From Amborella trichopoda (Eukaryota; Streptophyta; Magnoliopsida; Amborellales; Amborellaceae): 64,000 bases of DNA. The notes beneath the pieces are model-generated. The model saw only the letters and a program-made list of their open reading frames with translations. It did not search any database and was not told the DNA's origin. Positions 12,346 through 25,078 of the stretch are shown here, in pieces. The position numbers were made by a program, and so were the translations under genes. Each line of letters opens with the position of its first letter. Within the stretch, counting starts at the first letter, position 1. The stretch is from NCBI RefSeq assembly GCF_000471905.2, contig NW_006495906.1, positions 2,774,268 to 2,838,267 of the forward strand, given 5' to 3'.

Positions 12346-13850
12346 CCAGTGAAATCGGCCTTCTCATTTGAGTCCTATCATAGGCAGCAACTAAGATGTT
12401 TAAAGCCACAATGTTTATTTGTGATAACCCTACACTTAGAATAGTTTTCAAGGGACAGATGTTCGAAGATGCCCCATTGTCAACCATCACTCTCATGATT
12501 TCGTAATCGCTCATGAAAATGATGATATAAATTGGATGGGTGCGAAAATGATCGAACCCACCCCAAAGGTATATCATCATCAATAAATGTAATGGGGGTC
12601 GATGTCGTTAAAAGGTTGATCATATTGCTCAGCTCTTTGGGTCTAGTATGGGTTAGGACATGAGTCCTTTCCAATGCTTCCTCAATTTGGACCTGATAAA
12701 TGGGCAAGTTCTTCATTAGATCCATGATAGAAATGGATCTTGGAAATTTACTAAGATGAGCTAGCAAGTTGTACTGTGTGATAAGCTCAATAGTGCTTGT
12801 TTCTTGTTCCCTTAATGTTTCATTGGGCATGCTGGGATTTTGATCAACTTTGGAAAGATTCCCGAGGCCTTCTTTCATAGTGTATCTTTGTGATTGTGCA
12901 CTTTAAAGTCTCCCATGAATGACTTATCTTCAATCATCATAATGACAACTGAATCGGCCTCATTGGGGTTTCAATTTCAACTTTCTTACCATTATTCAGG
13001 AGTGGATTAGCAAATATTCCCATCTTCTAATTAGAGGCCTCCACCGGTGCATCGGTGGTAGTGTGGTTAATAACACCATTATCTAGGAGTTCCCAGATAT
13101 TGCGGTTTAAGTTATAATAGCCTTCAGTGGTATGGGTATGATTTCTATGGTATCTACACCATTTGGATTTGTCTTTAACCTCAAAATTTGATTGAACAGG
13201 TTCTGGAAGAATAATGAGCCCCGCTTGCAGGATTTACTTAATATCGCAGAGAAAGGTTCCTGCAGTGGTGGAAGTTTAACTTCTGAAAAGGGCTTCCTAT
13301 ATCCAGTGTTTGCGTTATTATTGAAGTTGAAGTTATTGATCCTACCGGTGCCCTTGAGCTGATTATTTATCTTTTGAGCTTGGGGTGGAACCGGTGCCAC
13401 AACAATCTAGCTTACCTGGGTAGTAGTATTGTTCTTTTTGTGTTGTCGTTATAATTGTCCTTTACTTTAGCTTGTGATGGTACGACCACTGTTAGGTTAT
13501 CAAACTTTGCATTAGCGGCGGCGACCTTTAGCCTTTCATAAAAAGTAAATTGATCTATCATCTATTGAAATGAGAAAGGTTGCAACCCGTGACCAAAGAT
13601 ATTCATGTATTCTGGTAGGGAATTCTCTAAGCACATGCTCATCTAAGGGGTCTCGAGAAGTGCAATCAATGACCTTTGATGAGAATTCCTTAAATCGATT
13701 GCAAATTCAGGGAACGACTCACCAACATTTTGTTTGGTCGCAACCATCTCCCCGAAGGTCATTGGTTGTTGCTTGGTCCCTTGGTGTTGTTATTTGCCTT
13801 TTATACAATGTAGTCATAATTATGGACAACCATCCGATGTGAAATTTAAT
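12345..13850 (-). pseudogene. gag-pro remnant of a second Tat/Ogre-like element
   Basis: Read on the minus strand, the right part gives a gag segment ending in a CRYHRNHTHTTEGYYNL motif (about 13100-13170) with PPLQEPFSAIL upstream. The left part (12345-12583) gives a retroviral-type aspartic protease core with VMVDNGASSNICPL. Other gag pieces (QPMTFGEMVATKQ, near 13730-13760) precede it. The frame is broken several times. The protein family differs from elements A and B, so this is another family within the same broad lineage. RT and LTRs are not visible; the fragment is cut at 12345 where it abuts element A. Confidence 0.75.
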
Positions 13851-14033
13851 AGTTTGGGTGTGTCACAAAGTTCAAAAAAATTTCCTCTGAAGTTTGAGCT
13901 TAGTCAATGGAATAAATGCAGGTATCTAATTTTATATCAAATTGTCAAGATTAATTGTGACCATCTTGTACCAAAGATAAATGGTCTCACTACATATTTT
14001 TCAATAAATAAATAAATATATATATATATATAT
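13851..14033. other. AT-rich spacer ending in (TA)n
   Basis: No gene is seen. A TA microsatellite at about 14016-14033 marks the edge of the next fold-back element. Confidence 0.5.
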
Positions 14034-14521
14034 ATGGAAAATTCTTCCCAACGCCTATAGGTGAAAGTCTTCCCAATGCCTATAGGCGAAAATGAACAGT
14101 AATTTTGCCTGCCTCAACACTGTCCAAAGTTCATCGCATGATCACGATTGTCTGGTAGTGTTTCATTTTTCATTTTTTTTCTACAAATTGAAATGGTCTA
14201 AAATTTGGAGCATGTGTACATCTTAGTGAGGCACACTAATAAAAATATAAACAACAAATTCATAAAAAAAAAATTAATAAAAATACCCCTGAAGCGTATC
14301 AGGGGTATTTTGGTCAATTATTTTATGTAAAATATTTTTTTGATATTTTTGTAGATTCACCTATTTTTTAGCACATGCTCTAAATTTTAGGTCATTCTTA
14401 TTTGTAGAAAAAAATTAAAAATGAAACACTACAGGACAATTGTGACCGTGCGATGAACTTTAGATAATAATAAGGATAGGCCTATTCATTTTTGCCTATA
14501 GGCATTTTGTAGTATCTTCAT
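14034..14521. mobile_element. Fold-back MITE, copy 1
   Basis: A long imperfect inverted repeat. The outer part carries TGCCTATAGGCGAAAATGAA (14077) on the left and its complement ending near 14504 on the right; inner arms share a TTCATCGCAYGRTCACRATTGT-type block and an AGTGTTTCATTTTT block. The loop centre has ACCCCTGAAGCGTATCAGGGGT (14286-14307). It sits in TA repeats, consistent with a TA target. A 28-30 bp unit of the left arm is duplicated (CCTATAGG at 14054 and 14079). No coding capacity. Confidence 0.75.
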
Positions 14522-14566
14522 ATATATATATCTATATATATATATATGAGTAGCGATCTAATGCAA

Positions 14567-14586
14567 NNNNNNNNNNNNNNNNNNNN
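14567..14586. other. Assembly gap (20 N)
   Basis: Exactly 20 unknown bases inside TA-rich simple sequence. The true length is unknown. Confidence 0.99.
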
Positions 14587-14620
<34 letters not shown>

Positions 14621-14623
<3 letters not shown>

Positions 14624-14700
14624 TAGGGTCAGCCCACCAACTGATGAAATAGTATATATATATATATACTAGGGTAAACCTACCAACTGACGGAATAGTG
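14621..14700. repeat. 46-bp tandem duplication flanked by TA repeats
   Basis: Two diverged copies of TACTAGGGTMARCCYACCAA (starts 14621 and 14667), separated by (TA)n. The second copy runs into the left end of a hAT-like element. Confidence 0.6.
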
Positions 14701-16380
14701 TTTTAAAAAATAACGAGTCAGGAACGGACTCGTTCGAGTCGACAAACGAATCGAAACGGACAAGGGCATTGATACCCCGTGTTGATTCTACTTAAATACA
14801 CAATGTAGCCCAGTTTTAAAGAACTACCGAAGTTGCTACAGTGAACCATCGAGTCGTTTTGGGGCTTAACATCAGCGCGCCCACTTTCATACGCATTTTC
14901 TTACATCAGCATGTACAACCTATGTACGCGTGGCCATACAACAACAACATCGAAATGGAAGGGCAGGTTTGATTCTTTTATAGTACTCGGTCTTCCACAT
15001 GGCTTCCATGTGGGATATATGAGGCAAAAAATCAGCCCGATGGTGTACGTGGTTGGGACCAGTGGTTTTAAAGAAACAATCAAAACCAGCCCAACAAATT
15101 GGAATGCATGGTGTATGCGCGACGGTGTATGCCCATCAAGAGTAAGAAAGATGCACGCCCGATGGTACAAATTAAATTAGACGATAAAAAAAGGAAAAAA
15201 GTTATTAAAATAATAAATGGGTGCCCATCACCCTTATCTTTCACCAAAAAAAACTTTAAAATTTAGTTACTAAAAATAAATAAAAAACTCTATAAGGCTA
15301 TTATCTCATGGAATTATTTCATTATATGATTAATAATTAATTAATTAATTAGGATTAAAAAATTTGTACTAGCTCATAGGATATTAAAAAAAGAAAAAAA
15401 ATAATACTAATTCTAGTTTAGTGAATATTAAAAAAAAATCGTTTGGAGGATATTTTAAGAGAGAAAAATAACACTAACTCATACCACTTTAGAATTTATT
15501 TCAAGTTATTTTATCAATTATCCAACATTGAAAATATGAATATTTTTAATTTATTAATAACCAAATATTATTTATTATTTATTAATTTGTTTATATTATA
15601 AATTTTGTAATGTATTATTTTTTTTTATAATTGTAAACAAGAGTTTTTAAATTAGATGATATTATAAGGCATTTTATATTTTTATTAGTATAGTAAAATA
15701 ATTATAAAATATAAAGTTATAGACCAACAGCTTCAATTTTAATATATATTTTGTAATAATTTTGGAAGAGTAAAGCGAATTAATAAATGTTTGATAATTT
15801 GATATGATACTAATTTATGTGAGAAATTATTTATTTTAATCTTATAATATAGAAGGGTTTATAACTAGTTACGTCACGTTGCATGTATGAATTTATTTAT
15901 TTATTTTTTAATTTTATTAAAAATATTATTGTAAATTTATATTTCTAAATTCTATATTTCTATCCACACTAATTATTATATATTAGATTTATTTATTTGT
16001 GAGTGTCATACCCTTGTTTTTTTAATCACATTTATTATATTATTGTAATTAATAATTATACTAATTACAATGATGACCAAGTCTCATATTTTATTTGTTA
16101 ATTTATTTATTTTAATTATACAGACATCCAGATAGAAAAACAACATCTCGGTAATCAACTATTTTTACAAAGTAATGAAAATACGTAATGCACCACTCCT
16201 AAATTCTTTTAGAAATGAAAATAACGCTATTTTTAGAGATTTTGAGTGGTTTTTTAAAGATGTTTTGGGACAAAAATTGCCGATTCCTCCCGATTCCGGA
16301 TCCGAAACGCCGATTCACAGTTCCGGATGGGTTTTCGGGGTGCCTGATCCGGGGCACCGATCCGTTGTTTAAACCACTTG
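14696..16380. mobile_element. hAT-like non-autonomous element, copy 1 (degraded ends)
   Basis: The left end (TAGTGTTTTAAAAAA...CGAGTC) and right end (CCGATCC...GTTTAAACCACTTG) match those of the cleaner copy at 39648-41228, and the AT-rich interior is alignable (for example TTTAAATTAGATGATATTAT near 15647 against TTTAAATTAGATAATATTAT near 40656). No convincing target duplication flanks this copy; a fold-back MITE sits directly at its right end. Open frames near 14911-15180 on both strands look like chance. No transposase. Confidence 0.55.
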
Positions 16381-16780
16381 TATAAGCCCAACGATATAGA
16401 TTGAATCTAGGCCGATTTGACAATCAAGACTGTATTTTGGTAACATAATTTTAATATTTTTTATATAAATTTAAATAATATGAAATTTAGATAATCAACT
16501 CTTCTCATCAAGGTGCACCTAATAAAAATATAAAAAAAAAAAAATTGCATAAAATAAATTGACAAAAATAACCCTGAAACATTTTAGGGGTATTTTGTTT
16601 AATGTATTTTATACAAATTATTTTTTTGATATTTTTATTAGATTTCAATATTGTTGAAGAATAGATGTTTTAAATTTCAATTGATTTGAATTTTAAGAAA
16701 AAAAAATTTAAAATTCAACTACAAAATACAACCGTGATCATTGGATCGACTCAGATTCAATCTGAGACGTTGAGCTTATA
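16381..16780. mobile_element. Fold-back MITE, copy 2
   Basis: Ends TATAAGCCCAACG and CGTTGAGCTTATA are inverted; arms carry AGATTGAATCT (left, near 16398) and AGATTCAATCTGAG (right, near 16752). The loop carries AACCCTGAAACATTTTAGGGGT (about 16572-16594), nearly the same core as copy 1. TTTTTTTGATATTTTT follows the core in both copies. The TA or TATA at the ends fits a TA target site. Confidence 0.7.
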
Positions 16781-16849
16781 CTGTTCAGTCTATGGGCTGA
16801 CAGGAACTTTTATATATGTGTGTATGTGTATGTGTGTGTGTGCAAGCGT
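16781..16849. repeat. (TG)n-rich simple sequence
   Basis: TGTGTGTATGTGTATGTGTG near 16817-16836 and neighbouring TG repeats. No gene. Confidence 0.7.
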
Positions 16850-19800
16850 GTCTTATGAATGAAGAAAGGGACTTAAGAAATGTGATGCATTTTAACATAA
16901 GTTGTCCACAACATAATAAGAAATAAAAGAAAAATATCACAACTTAATTAACCGATATCTGAAAATAATTTATTCTCGATAAGCGTTGGCAGACAAATTC
17001 AATAGAAATTAAGATGGGTGAAATCACCATCACAAAAGAAGAATTAAAAAAAAAAAATTGCCCATCACCGATGAACAATAATAAGAACAAAGGGAAATTT
17101 TGTTGGTTCTCAAAGCAAAGAAGAAATTTTTTTTTATGAAAAATCCTACCCAAATATTGACAATAAATATAAGAAGCCTAGATTAAACAAATTTCACTCA
17201 AGAAGACCAAAGAAAATGGAAAAAAAAAATTGCAGCATAAGAGAGAGATACATGCGCACCAAAAATGCAATGAGGGCGATGGTCTCCATAAGAAATAGAG
17301 AGTGAAACAGATTTTCTAGGTATTAAAGAAAAAAGAAAAAAGTCAGATTCGAGGACATAAGAAATTACAAATCCATAGAACCAAAATTATAGCCTATGAG
17401 ATTTGGGGATTTCTGTACAGTTAGGAAATCTTCAATGAATTTTGTTGCTTCTCAAACCAAAAATAAAGTTTCATTTAAAAAAGGCATACATGAAATTCTA
17501 CATAAATATACACAACATACGTGGAAACCGTAGGATAAATATCGCAAAAAAATGATTAGAAAAAAGGAAGAAAGACATTGTGCATCACTCGTAAGCAATA
17601 ACAACAACATAGAGAAATTTTGTTTGTTCTGAAAGCAAATGACAAATTCTTTTTTATAAGGAAATCTTACACAAAACTCTACAAAGATATAGACCATAAA
17701 CATGACTGAGAGATGCATACCAAAAATGCGATGAGGGCGATGGTATCATTGACAGATAGAAAGCGAATAAGATGGTCTACATATTAAAAAAGCAAAGAAT
17801 ATATCAAATTGGTGCACATCAAAAATTATATTCATGCAACTAGAATTCCAGCCTGTGAGATTTGGGGATTTCTGTAAGATTAGGAAATCTTTGTTACAAA
17901 TTTTTACCTGTCAAAGCGAACAAAGAAATATAATTTTTTTAATAAAACCTTACATAAGACTCTACATAAATATACACAACACATGAAAACGTTAAGACTA
18001 AAGATTCTTCGTTGACAATGACAGAAAAATTTTGGAAACGAAATTTTCAGATTGCAGCATAAGAGAGAAAGAAAGATGCTTACCAAGAATGCGATGAGAG
18101 CGATACTGTCGTTGAGAGAGAACTCAATAGAAGCTGTAAATAGAGCGGTTTGTGCTAACAAAATCTTACACAAGACAGTACAAAAATATATACAACAAAC
18201 ATAGGAACTGTAGAAAAAGAAATTTTCATTTACAATAAACTAAAAAAAAAAAAGGAAAAATTCAGATGGGAGTAGATAAAGATATTCAGGTTACTATTAA
18301 CTCTGTTTTTATCCAAAGAAAAGTTAGTAACAAAATGTTAGGCGTTTATTACTTGCTAGATAGAGAGGGAAAAACCATAGGTTTACAAAATTTCATTCAC
18401 AATGACTAAATAAAGGACGAAAAAAAGAATTCCAGATTATACCATAAGAGAACGATAAATGCGCACTGAGGTTATAATGAAGCTGATATAGGAAGCCAAA
18501 CATATTCTACAGATGCCAAAAAAAAAAAAAAGATTCAGATTGGAGAACATAAAGAAATTATATCTTCTGAGATTTCTAGAAGGTTATCAAATCTTTGTTA
18601 AATTCTGGTGGTTTTCAAAACAAAAGGCCAAATTATTTTTTACAAGGAAACCTTACACACATTTTTACATAAATATACACAACATAGATAAAAATCTTAA
18701 ACCAAAGAAATTTCATCCTCAATGACAAAAATAAAAAGAAAAAAAGAAAAAAAACCAAGATGAACAACAAAATCTTAGAGGCCTATTACTAGTTATTAGA
18801 GGACAAAAATTAGGGTTTTATCATAAATTGCATGAAAGAAGATGAAATTTTATAAAATATATAATTTCATAGAGATATTTTAGAAATTTTAGAAATTTTA
18901 GAATTATTTGATTCTCCCTGAGAAACACTATCAGAAAGATTGTAAAACAAAATCTTAGAAAAACCCTAAATCGATTATATAACCTACACCGAATATAAGT
19001 TGCACCTTATATAAACTACACCATTTTCATTAAATAACTTCAAATGTAAATTGAATAGGTTATATTTGATGACAGTACGATACAACTTCCAATTTCGATT
19101 AAATTTATATCACAATTTTTGTTGCATTTTGTTTTGAAGAAATCTTACAACAAATTCTACACAAATATATAAAACAAACATAGAAACCCTAGATCCAGAA
19201 ATTTTCATTAACAATGACCAAAAAATATTATTTCAGATTACAACATAAGAAAGAGATCGGTTCCCACCGAGATTGTGATGAGGCTAATGGTCTCCTTGAG
19301 AGATAGAGGGCGAAACAGATTTTATATATACCAAAACAAAATCAGATTGGAGCACATAAAGAAATAATATATCCATAGAACCAAAATTACAGCTCTGAGG
19401 TTTGTTTTTATCAAATACCACTTTAGTAAAAAAAATCTTGAAGGCTTATTACTAATTATGAGAGAACAACAATTAGAGTTTTAACATAAATTTCAAAAAA
19501 AAAAAGAGGAAGAAGTGTCTTTGTATGATTTCAAAGGAAAATCCGATATTTTTTAGAGCTATTATGTTTTCCTTAAGAAACCCTATTAGAAAAATAGTAA
19601 AACCAAATCTCAGAGGGAGAACCTAATTCGAATTCAAATAAATACCTCAAATACTATAAGATAGGTTATTTCTTAATAGAAACGGTATAAATTTATGCTG
19701 AAAATTCTACAATAGTAAGTCAAAGTGAACCCTAAGACTGACATAAATAATGAGAGCTTCCTTTTGTGGAATCCTAATTTCGAAAGAAACCATAATTTAT

Positions 19801-19900
19801 ATAGAGAATATAAAAATAGTACTGGCCTGGAAATAATGCACTAAGAGTCAGTTAACAGTTTAAAAGATATATATGCAATCTTATGATACCACTAATAGAA
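16850..19900 (-). repeat. Degenerate tandem array of an exon-like unit
   Basis: About 3 kb of AT-rich sequence built from diverged direct repeats of roughly 360-460 bp. On the minus strand each unit has a conserved 50-56 nt block encoding a hydrophobic string ending IALIAFL in the better copies: 17260-17315, 17721-17776 and 18084-18133, with weaker copies at 18467-18506 and 19268-19323. Each block is followed by a GT (GTGCGC, GTATGC, GTAAGC) and the first four are preceded by AG. Flanking parts also repeat (for example ACATAAATATACACAACA at several places on the plus strand). I do not recognise the protein; no long open frame exists, so a tandemly duplicated, dead exon-intron unit is the simplest reading. 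Confidence 0.5.
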
Positions 19901-20625
19901 TTTCAATAACGCTAAAGCTTCACATGACTCATGCCCATAAGATGACGTCACATAAGATACACTCACATGCCATAAATCATATGTGTATAATAATTTTTAA
20001 ATCAAATTAATTCTCAAAAATCCATGACTTCACACATGCCAAAAAATTGGCACATGTGAGCAAAATAGAATTGTGACTTACATCAAACTTAAGTCATAAC
20101 AATATATAACACTTTAAATAACAAGATAACATGTTATAACATAATACCAACAAAAGAACCAATGACAAATAGGCCCCACATGGATGACATCAAGAGGATG
20201 TCATCCATGAGTGGGGAGGTGAGATGTCACGTGGCATCCCTATAGGATGTCTTTGTTTGGTATTTATATCAAACAAATTTGAAAAATACATTTTTTATGA
20301 TTTTAACTTTTCAAAAAGTTCTATAAAAATAAAAAATTTCTCTAAATTATTTTTAAACATTATTACACATTTTTTCATCAATATAAAATATTTTTTCATC
20401 AATTTTAAATTAATTTGGGCTAAAGGTAAATGAGATCTCTAGACTTATAACACTAGTCAGAGTCTTTCATTGGGTTGATCTGAATGATGTTCCACCGGTG
20501 TTTCAAATCGATCCAAATGACCTTTTCTCCATAGTTTATGGAATGGACACATAATTAGTCACATCAAATCGTTGAGCCAGAACTTCCCATCATCAATTTT
20601 CACAATGGATTACTGGTGCATCCTG
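19901..20625. other. AT-rich intergenic stretch with a small palindrome
   Basis: No gene seen. A perfect hairpin with 11-base arms (TGGATGACATC, loop AAGAG, GATGTCATCCA) lies at 20181-20207. The open frame at 20224-20433 is Phe/Lys/Ile-rich low-complexity and not supported as a gene. Confidence 0.5.
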
Positions 20626-23447
20626 GTTAGGTGCCTCGATCTCGCCTCCCCAACTCTATGTGATCGGGTGACAATGTCTCGGATTCGGAAGACCCAAGAC
20701 TTGAGATCGCTCTCTCGGGAACTTTGTTCAAGAACAAGGCAGGTATTCAACTAGTGAGAGAGGAATTTTGGATGTGAGTTGGGGACCAACCTCACCTGGG
20801 TCTGTGACTTATTCGGGCTGATTGGTGTAGGCGCCCTCTTAGATCACGTCAGAAAGCCCCCCAGCGGCTTAGCTGGTTTGGAATCGCCACCCTTGACCTG
20901 CAATCTCCTTGTTTTCTGCACAACATTACTACGGTTAATTTGCAAGACAAGTAAACTGAGGGGCCCACCCTTGTCTTTAGGCAATGCACATTCGTGTAGC
21001 TAAGAATGTTAAAAGTTAGGGGGATGAAGTGGAAGGTTCGAACAAAGGTCAAAAAGAGGAGAATGCTTGACGAAGGGACAAGACTAGCATGATAGTTGGG
21101 CAGTGACCGACTCGGAGTGGTAGCAAGATAGGTATGGCACTCAGGACCAGCATGACGACATTACTACTCGAAACAGAGGCCGATTGACACTAGGTGAACC
21201 CTCAATCAAGTAAGAAGAGGAGAGAATGAAGAGAAGGCACGAGATGGCAAAGAGATAGGCGCTAGACGTTGCCACCCATGACCGTGGAGTAGCAGTATCG
21301 TGGCCCTTGGACGACGCTAGACACTACTACTCACGGCTTGCGAGAGAACAGGGAACTATGAACGGCGCTAGGTATCGTCGTTGGCACATGAAGGCAGCGC
21401 GCCCCTGCGCGGGCGGCGATAGCCTCTCATGAAGCATGCAACGATAGTCCTTTGCGAAGCACGTGATGATAATTCTCATGAGGCGCACGACGATAGGCGT
21501 AGGAAGCGGGAGGAACGAGGACTAGCACCAAATGCATGAAGGAGACTCATGGATGGCGATGGGCATTGAGCACGCAAAGGAAGCTTGCGGTCGGCGATAG
21601 GTACTGCGAGCGTGAAAAAAGCTCGCAGACGACGATAGGTGTTGCCAAGACCTCTCGCGGGCAGTGATAGGCATCACCATCTGCGATAGGCGCACGACAG
21701 GAGGAGACCCCTGCGGGCAGCAACAAGTTTCACCATTTGTGTTCTTCACTGAGACGTCGAGGCTATGCCTACGGAAGGTGATGAGCAGCGCCATTTGCAA
21801 GCCTCAATGGGAGATAGAGATAGACGAATATAAGAAGAAAGAAACTCGTGCATGGCACTGCCATTGCCATGCGCGACCTGTGAGACCACATGAGAGGCAT
21901 GCATGGCACCACCACTGTCATGCATGGCCTTTGATACGAACTCAGACAGAGAAGAGGAAGAGGAAAGAGAGGAAGAGTGAGAGGAAGAAAAGAAGAAGGA
22001 AGAGAGAGAAGATTTACTTGGAGCTTAGGGGTATTGGTTAAAAAAATCCTCTCACCTCACTCTCTCTCAAAACGTGATAACAATGAGAAGAAAGAGAAAC
22101 TCTATTTAGTAAAAACTGTCTCTTTTACAAAGGGTTGAGTCCTCCTGCATACAATGATGGTACATGGTATATATAGAATTTGCCCCAAATATGGGTGGAT
22201 GATCAAAAGTAACCCTAATTGCTGGAAATTTGGATTAAAATGAATAAAAGAAATTAGAAGAAGGATGCAAAATGACAGATTTACCCCTTCCTAACAATCT
22301 GTGGAATTCCAAGACAGTCCATGTGTTGCCCTAGAGCGTGTGTGATTTTCATGGATGATCAGTGGTTGTTCTGATGCCCGGTTGATCGAAAGATGATTGT
22401 TTTTTGTAGGGTTAGGCATGACGATCGATTTGATACCAACTTTGAGCCATGGATCATGTTTTTAGGGCATGATCATGTGACTTGAAATTTGAATGAATCT
22501 TGAAACTTTTGATCGATGGTGTGCTCGTTCCTTGATGTTTTTCTGTGATTTCTTCGATGGATCACACTAAGCATGCCATCACGATTGCAGGGCAATAAAC
22601 GTAACTCGATTCTGTGCTAGAATAAAGATTTTGCAACTTTGGAATTTTTGCCAGAATCTAGAATTCCAGCGACGAAATTTGCAGTCACTTCATCGGCTTC
22701 GTATGCGGAATCCAACTGTTCATCATGTGCGAGGTTCGGGTCAGAGATAGCTCGAGACCTTATGCAGGCGGTGGAATTAGTTTCACGTCGATCGGGTTCA
22801 CGAGCGGCGTGATTTGGCTGCTTGTACGAGGTACGATTTTGTTGAATTTTTTGTACTTTCTTCACAAATCAACAACTTCTCTCTAGATTTTCTTCGCGCT
22901 CGAGATCGTCGTGGGGCATGCCTCATGTCGAAACGCTCGTCTCGATGAGACGAACAGGCTCACCAATTTGAGCACGATCCGATGTCGAACAAGGGAGATA
23001 TAAGCGTTGAAAGTTATTGTTCATAAATGCCCCTTCAATGGAGTCGAGTTGCAGGGTGGCCGCACGGAAATAGCGTGCGGCTTATCTTGTTTTGCTCTTT
23101 CGCCTATAACTCTTTCTTGGAGTGCCCGTTTAAGCTGTTTGACCCTTGGGGGTTTTCAATTGTTTTGGATCCAGTGGAAATGGTCCCACAGTAAATTGAG
23201 ACACCAAAAATATAACTCTAGTTATAGGGGTCCGATTTAGGGTGCTAGAGGCTGATTCTGTCGGAACTGTTTCTCAGTCTACACTACCTTAGACATGTCG
23301 AAATGTGACGAAACTTGGCAAGAGACTTTTGATAATCTTTATTAAGATCTTGACCAGTTCTTGGGCTATTATGAGACTATTGAAATTTCCACTGTTTTGC
23401 TAGGCTTTATTGAGCAGGGCCCCATGATGATGAAAAATATCTTCCAA
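20626..23447 (-). repeat. 3' LTR of element B
   Basis: About 2.82 kb. Shared edges with the other LTR are GTTAGGTGCCTCGATCTCGC on the left and GAAAAATATCTTCCAA on the right. It contains purine-rich leader sequence (about 21950-22010), a TATA box on the minus strand near 22167-22177, and GAAGCATGCAACGATAG-type repeats (about 21300-21700). It differs from the 5' LTR by many substitutions and small indels, so the insertion is not recent. Confidence 0.88.
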
Positions 23448-25078
23448 CAGCATGCCCCGCCAAATGTTGTGCTTCAAGAGAATCAAGAAGTGCAATCATT
23501 TGGGACATTTCTCCTGGCTGTCCAAGGATTACGCGAACGTTGAGGAGGTCCATGCAACGTCGTGACTAGCATGCTCGGACGTTTGGACGCAATGTACGGG
23601 TCCATCCGTGGAGGCTTTGGGGAGAGGAGACTTTTGAGGGATCCTGTCGAAGTCCTCACCCTCGAGGGACTATTTGTGATTCCAACAACTTGAGGATTTT
23701 ATAGGGACCTCATTGGTCAGAATCTGGCCTATTTTGCAGAGTGCTATGAACCTTTGGTCGGCATTGTTCGCTGCTACACCAAGTTTTCTTTTGATGATCA
23801 GGGTATCTCTGTAGGTCATGTCTAGTGGAGTCCAGTCGGGGGCTTCTGACCTATCCCGAAAGTCTGGGCCTGTCGGCTAGGGAATTTTAGCTAAGCGGCC
23901 TCATGGGTTCCTTCTTGTGGGACCTAGTTGGGGGCATGTCTCGATGCTCTGGACCTGTCGGCTTAGGAAGGTTTTAGGCGAGGCGATCGCATGGCGATGA
24001 ATAACCCTGAAGTATCTGGCAGGTTAGGCCTTGGCTTCATCAGTTTCTTGCCTTTTAGCATTTTAGAGGGATCTTTTGGTCATCTTCATCACCCTCAAGG
24101 ACTCTTGTTGTTTGTTGGTGTTGAAGTGTGGGAGATCTTATGCGGCTCTCACTCCTAGGTGAGCCATTTTGTGTTGTGGTAGAGAAGTGTTTAGGAGGTC
24201 TTATAGAGCTCTTACTCCCTGATGAGCCATCTTGTATTATGATTGGACGCTGGCAGTTGAGGACTTTGTGTAGACCTCATTAGCCAGGGTTATGATTGTT
24301 TGGCAATTGGATGTTGGCTAAGGCTATGATGCCGTCCACCTATTTTGTGGGTTCAAGCGCCCTTTTGTGGGTTTTCACTTGAACTGGGGAAGTGGCACCG
24401 TAAAGACGGTTTCACCAACTTCTTTTGTTTTTTGGGCTCTTTTACCCATGACTTGGTGGTCATGTCTACCCTTTTCGTCCATTTTTGCTCACGGTGCCCT
24501 TTTGGGGTTTTCCCCATGCCTAGGCTTTTATTTTCACGAAACTCTTTTACTCATGGTTTGGTGACTATGTCCGTCAGTCATTTTTACTCATGGCATTCCC
24601 TTGTCTAAGTGTACACCATGCCCGTTTTTTTTTGTGCAAAGGCATGTTTAGAGTCATGCCTTCGAGACCTGTGCAAAGCCTTTTAACGTCATGCAGCCAG
24701 GATGTACACTATACTTTAGGGTCATACAGCTGGACTGTGGTGGTGATGAATGGCAGTATGTGGAGGCCATGGAGTGAGCATGGTGGTAGTTTGACTCACT
24801 TGGGGAAAGTGGCATGAGGCTACTTATGAAGGGTGGATGATGCATGAATGGTAGATGAGAAGTGGCAACCCACTAGCTGGCGACGAGTATGCATTGTGGA
24901 ATGGCTCGTCGTTTTGTGAGCATGGGTAAGACTCATAGGGAATGGTAGAAAATGAAGTAAATGAATTCACTGGGGAATGATAAATGATGGTAATGAAGGT
25001 GGTGCACGCACACGAACGAGTCGGTTAGGGAAGGTGTGTGTGAAGATGCATGTAATGCGCGTGTATGGGGGCATCTTT

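Noticed and set aside
14901..15180. 89-codon open frames on both strands inside hAT-like copy 1
   Set aside because: Overlapping on both strands, no domain, and no counterpart in copy 2.
20572..21003. Frames at the left edge of the 3' LTR
   Set aside because: They lie across the LTR edge and are not shared as protein with the 5' LTR copy.
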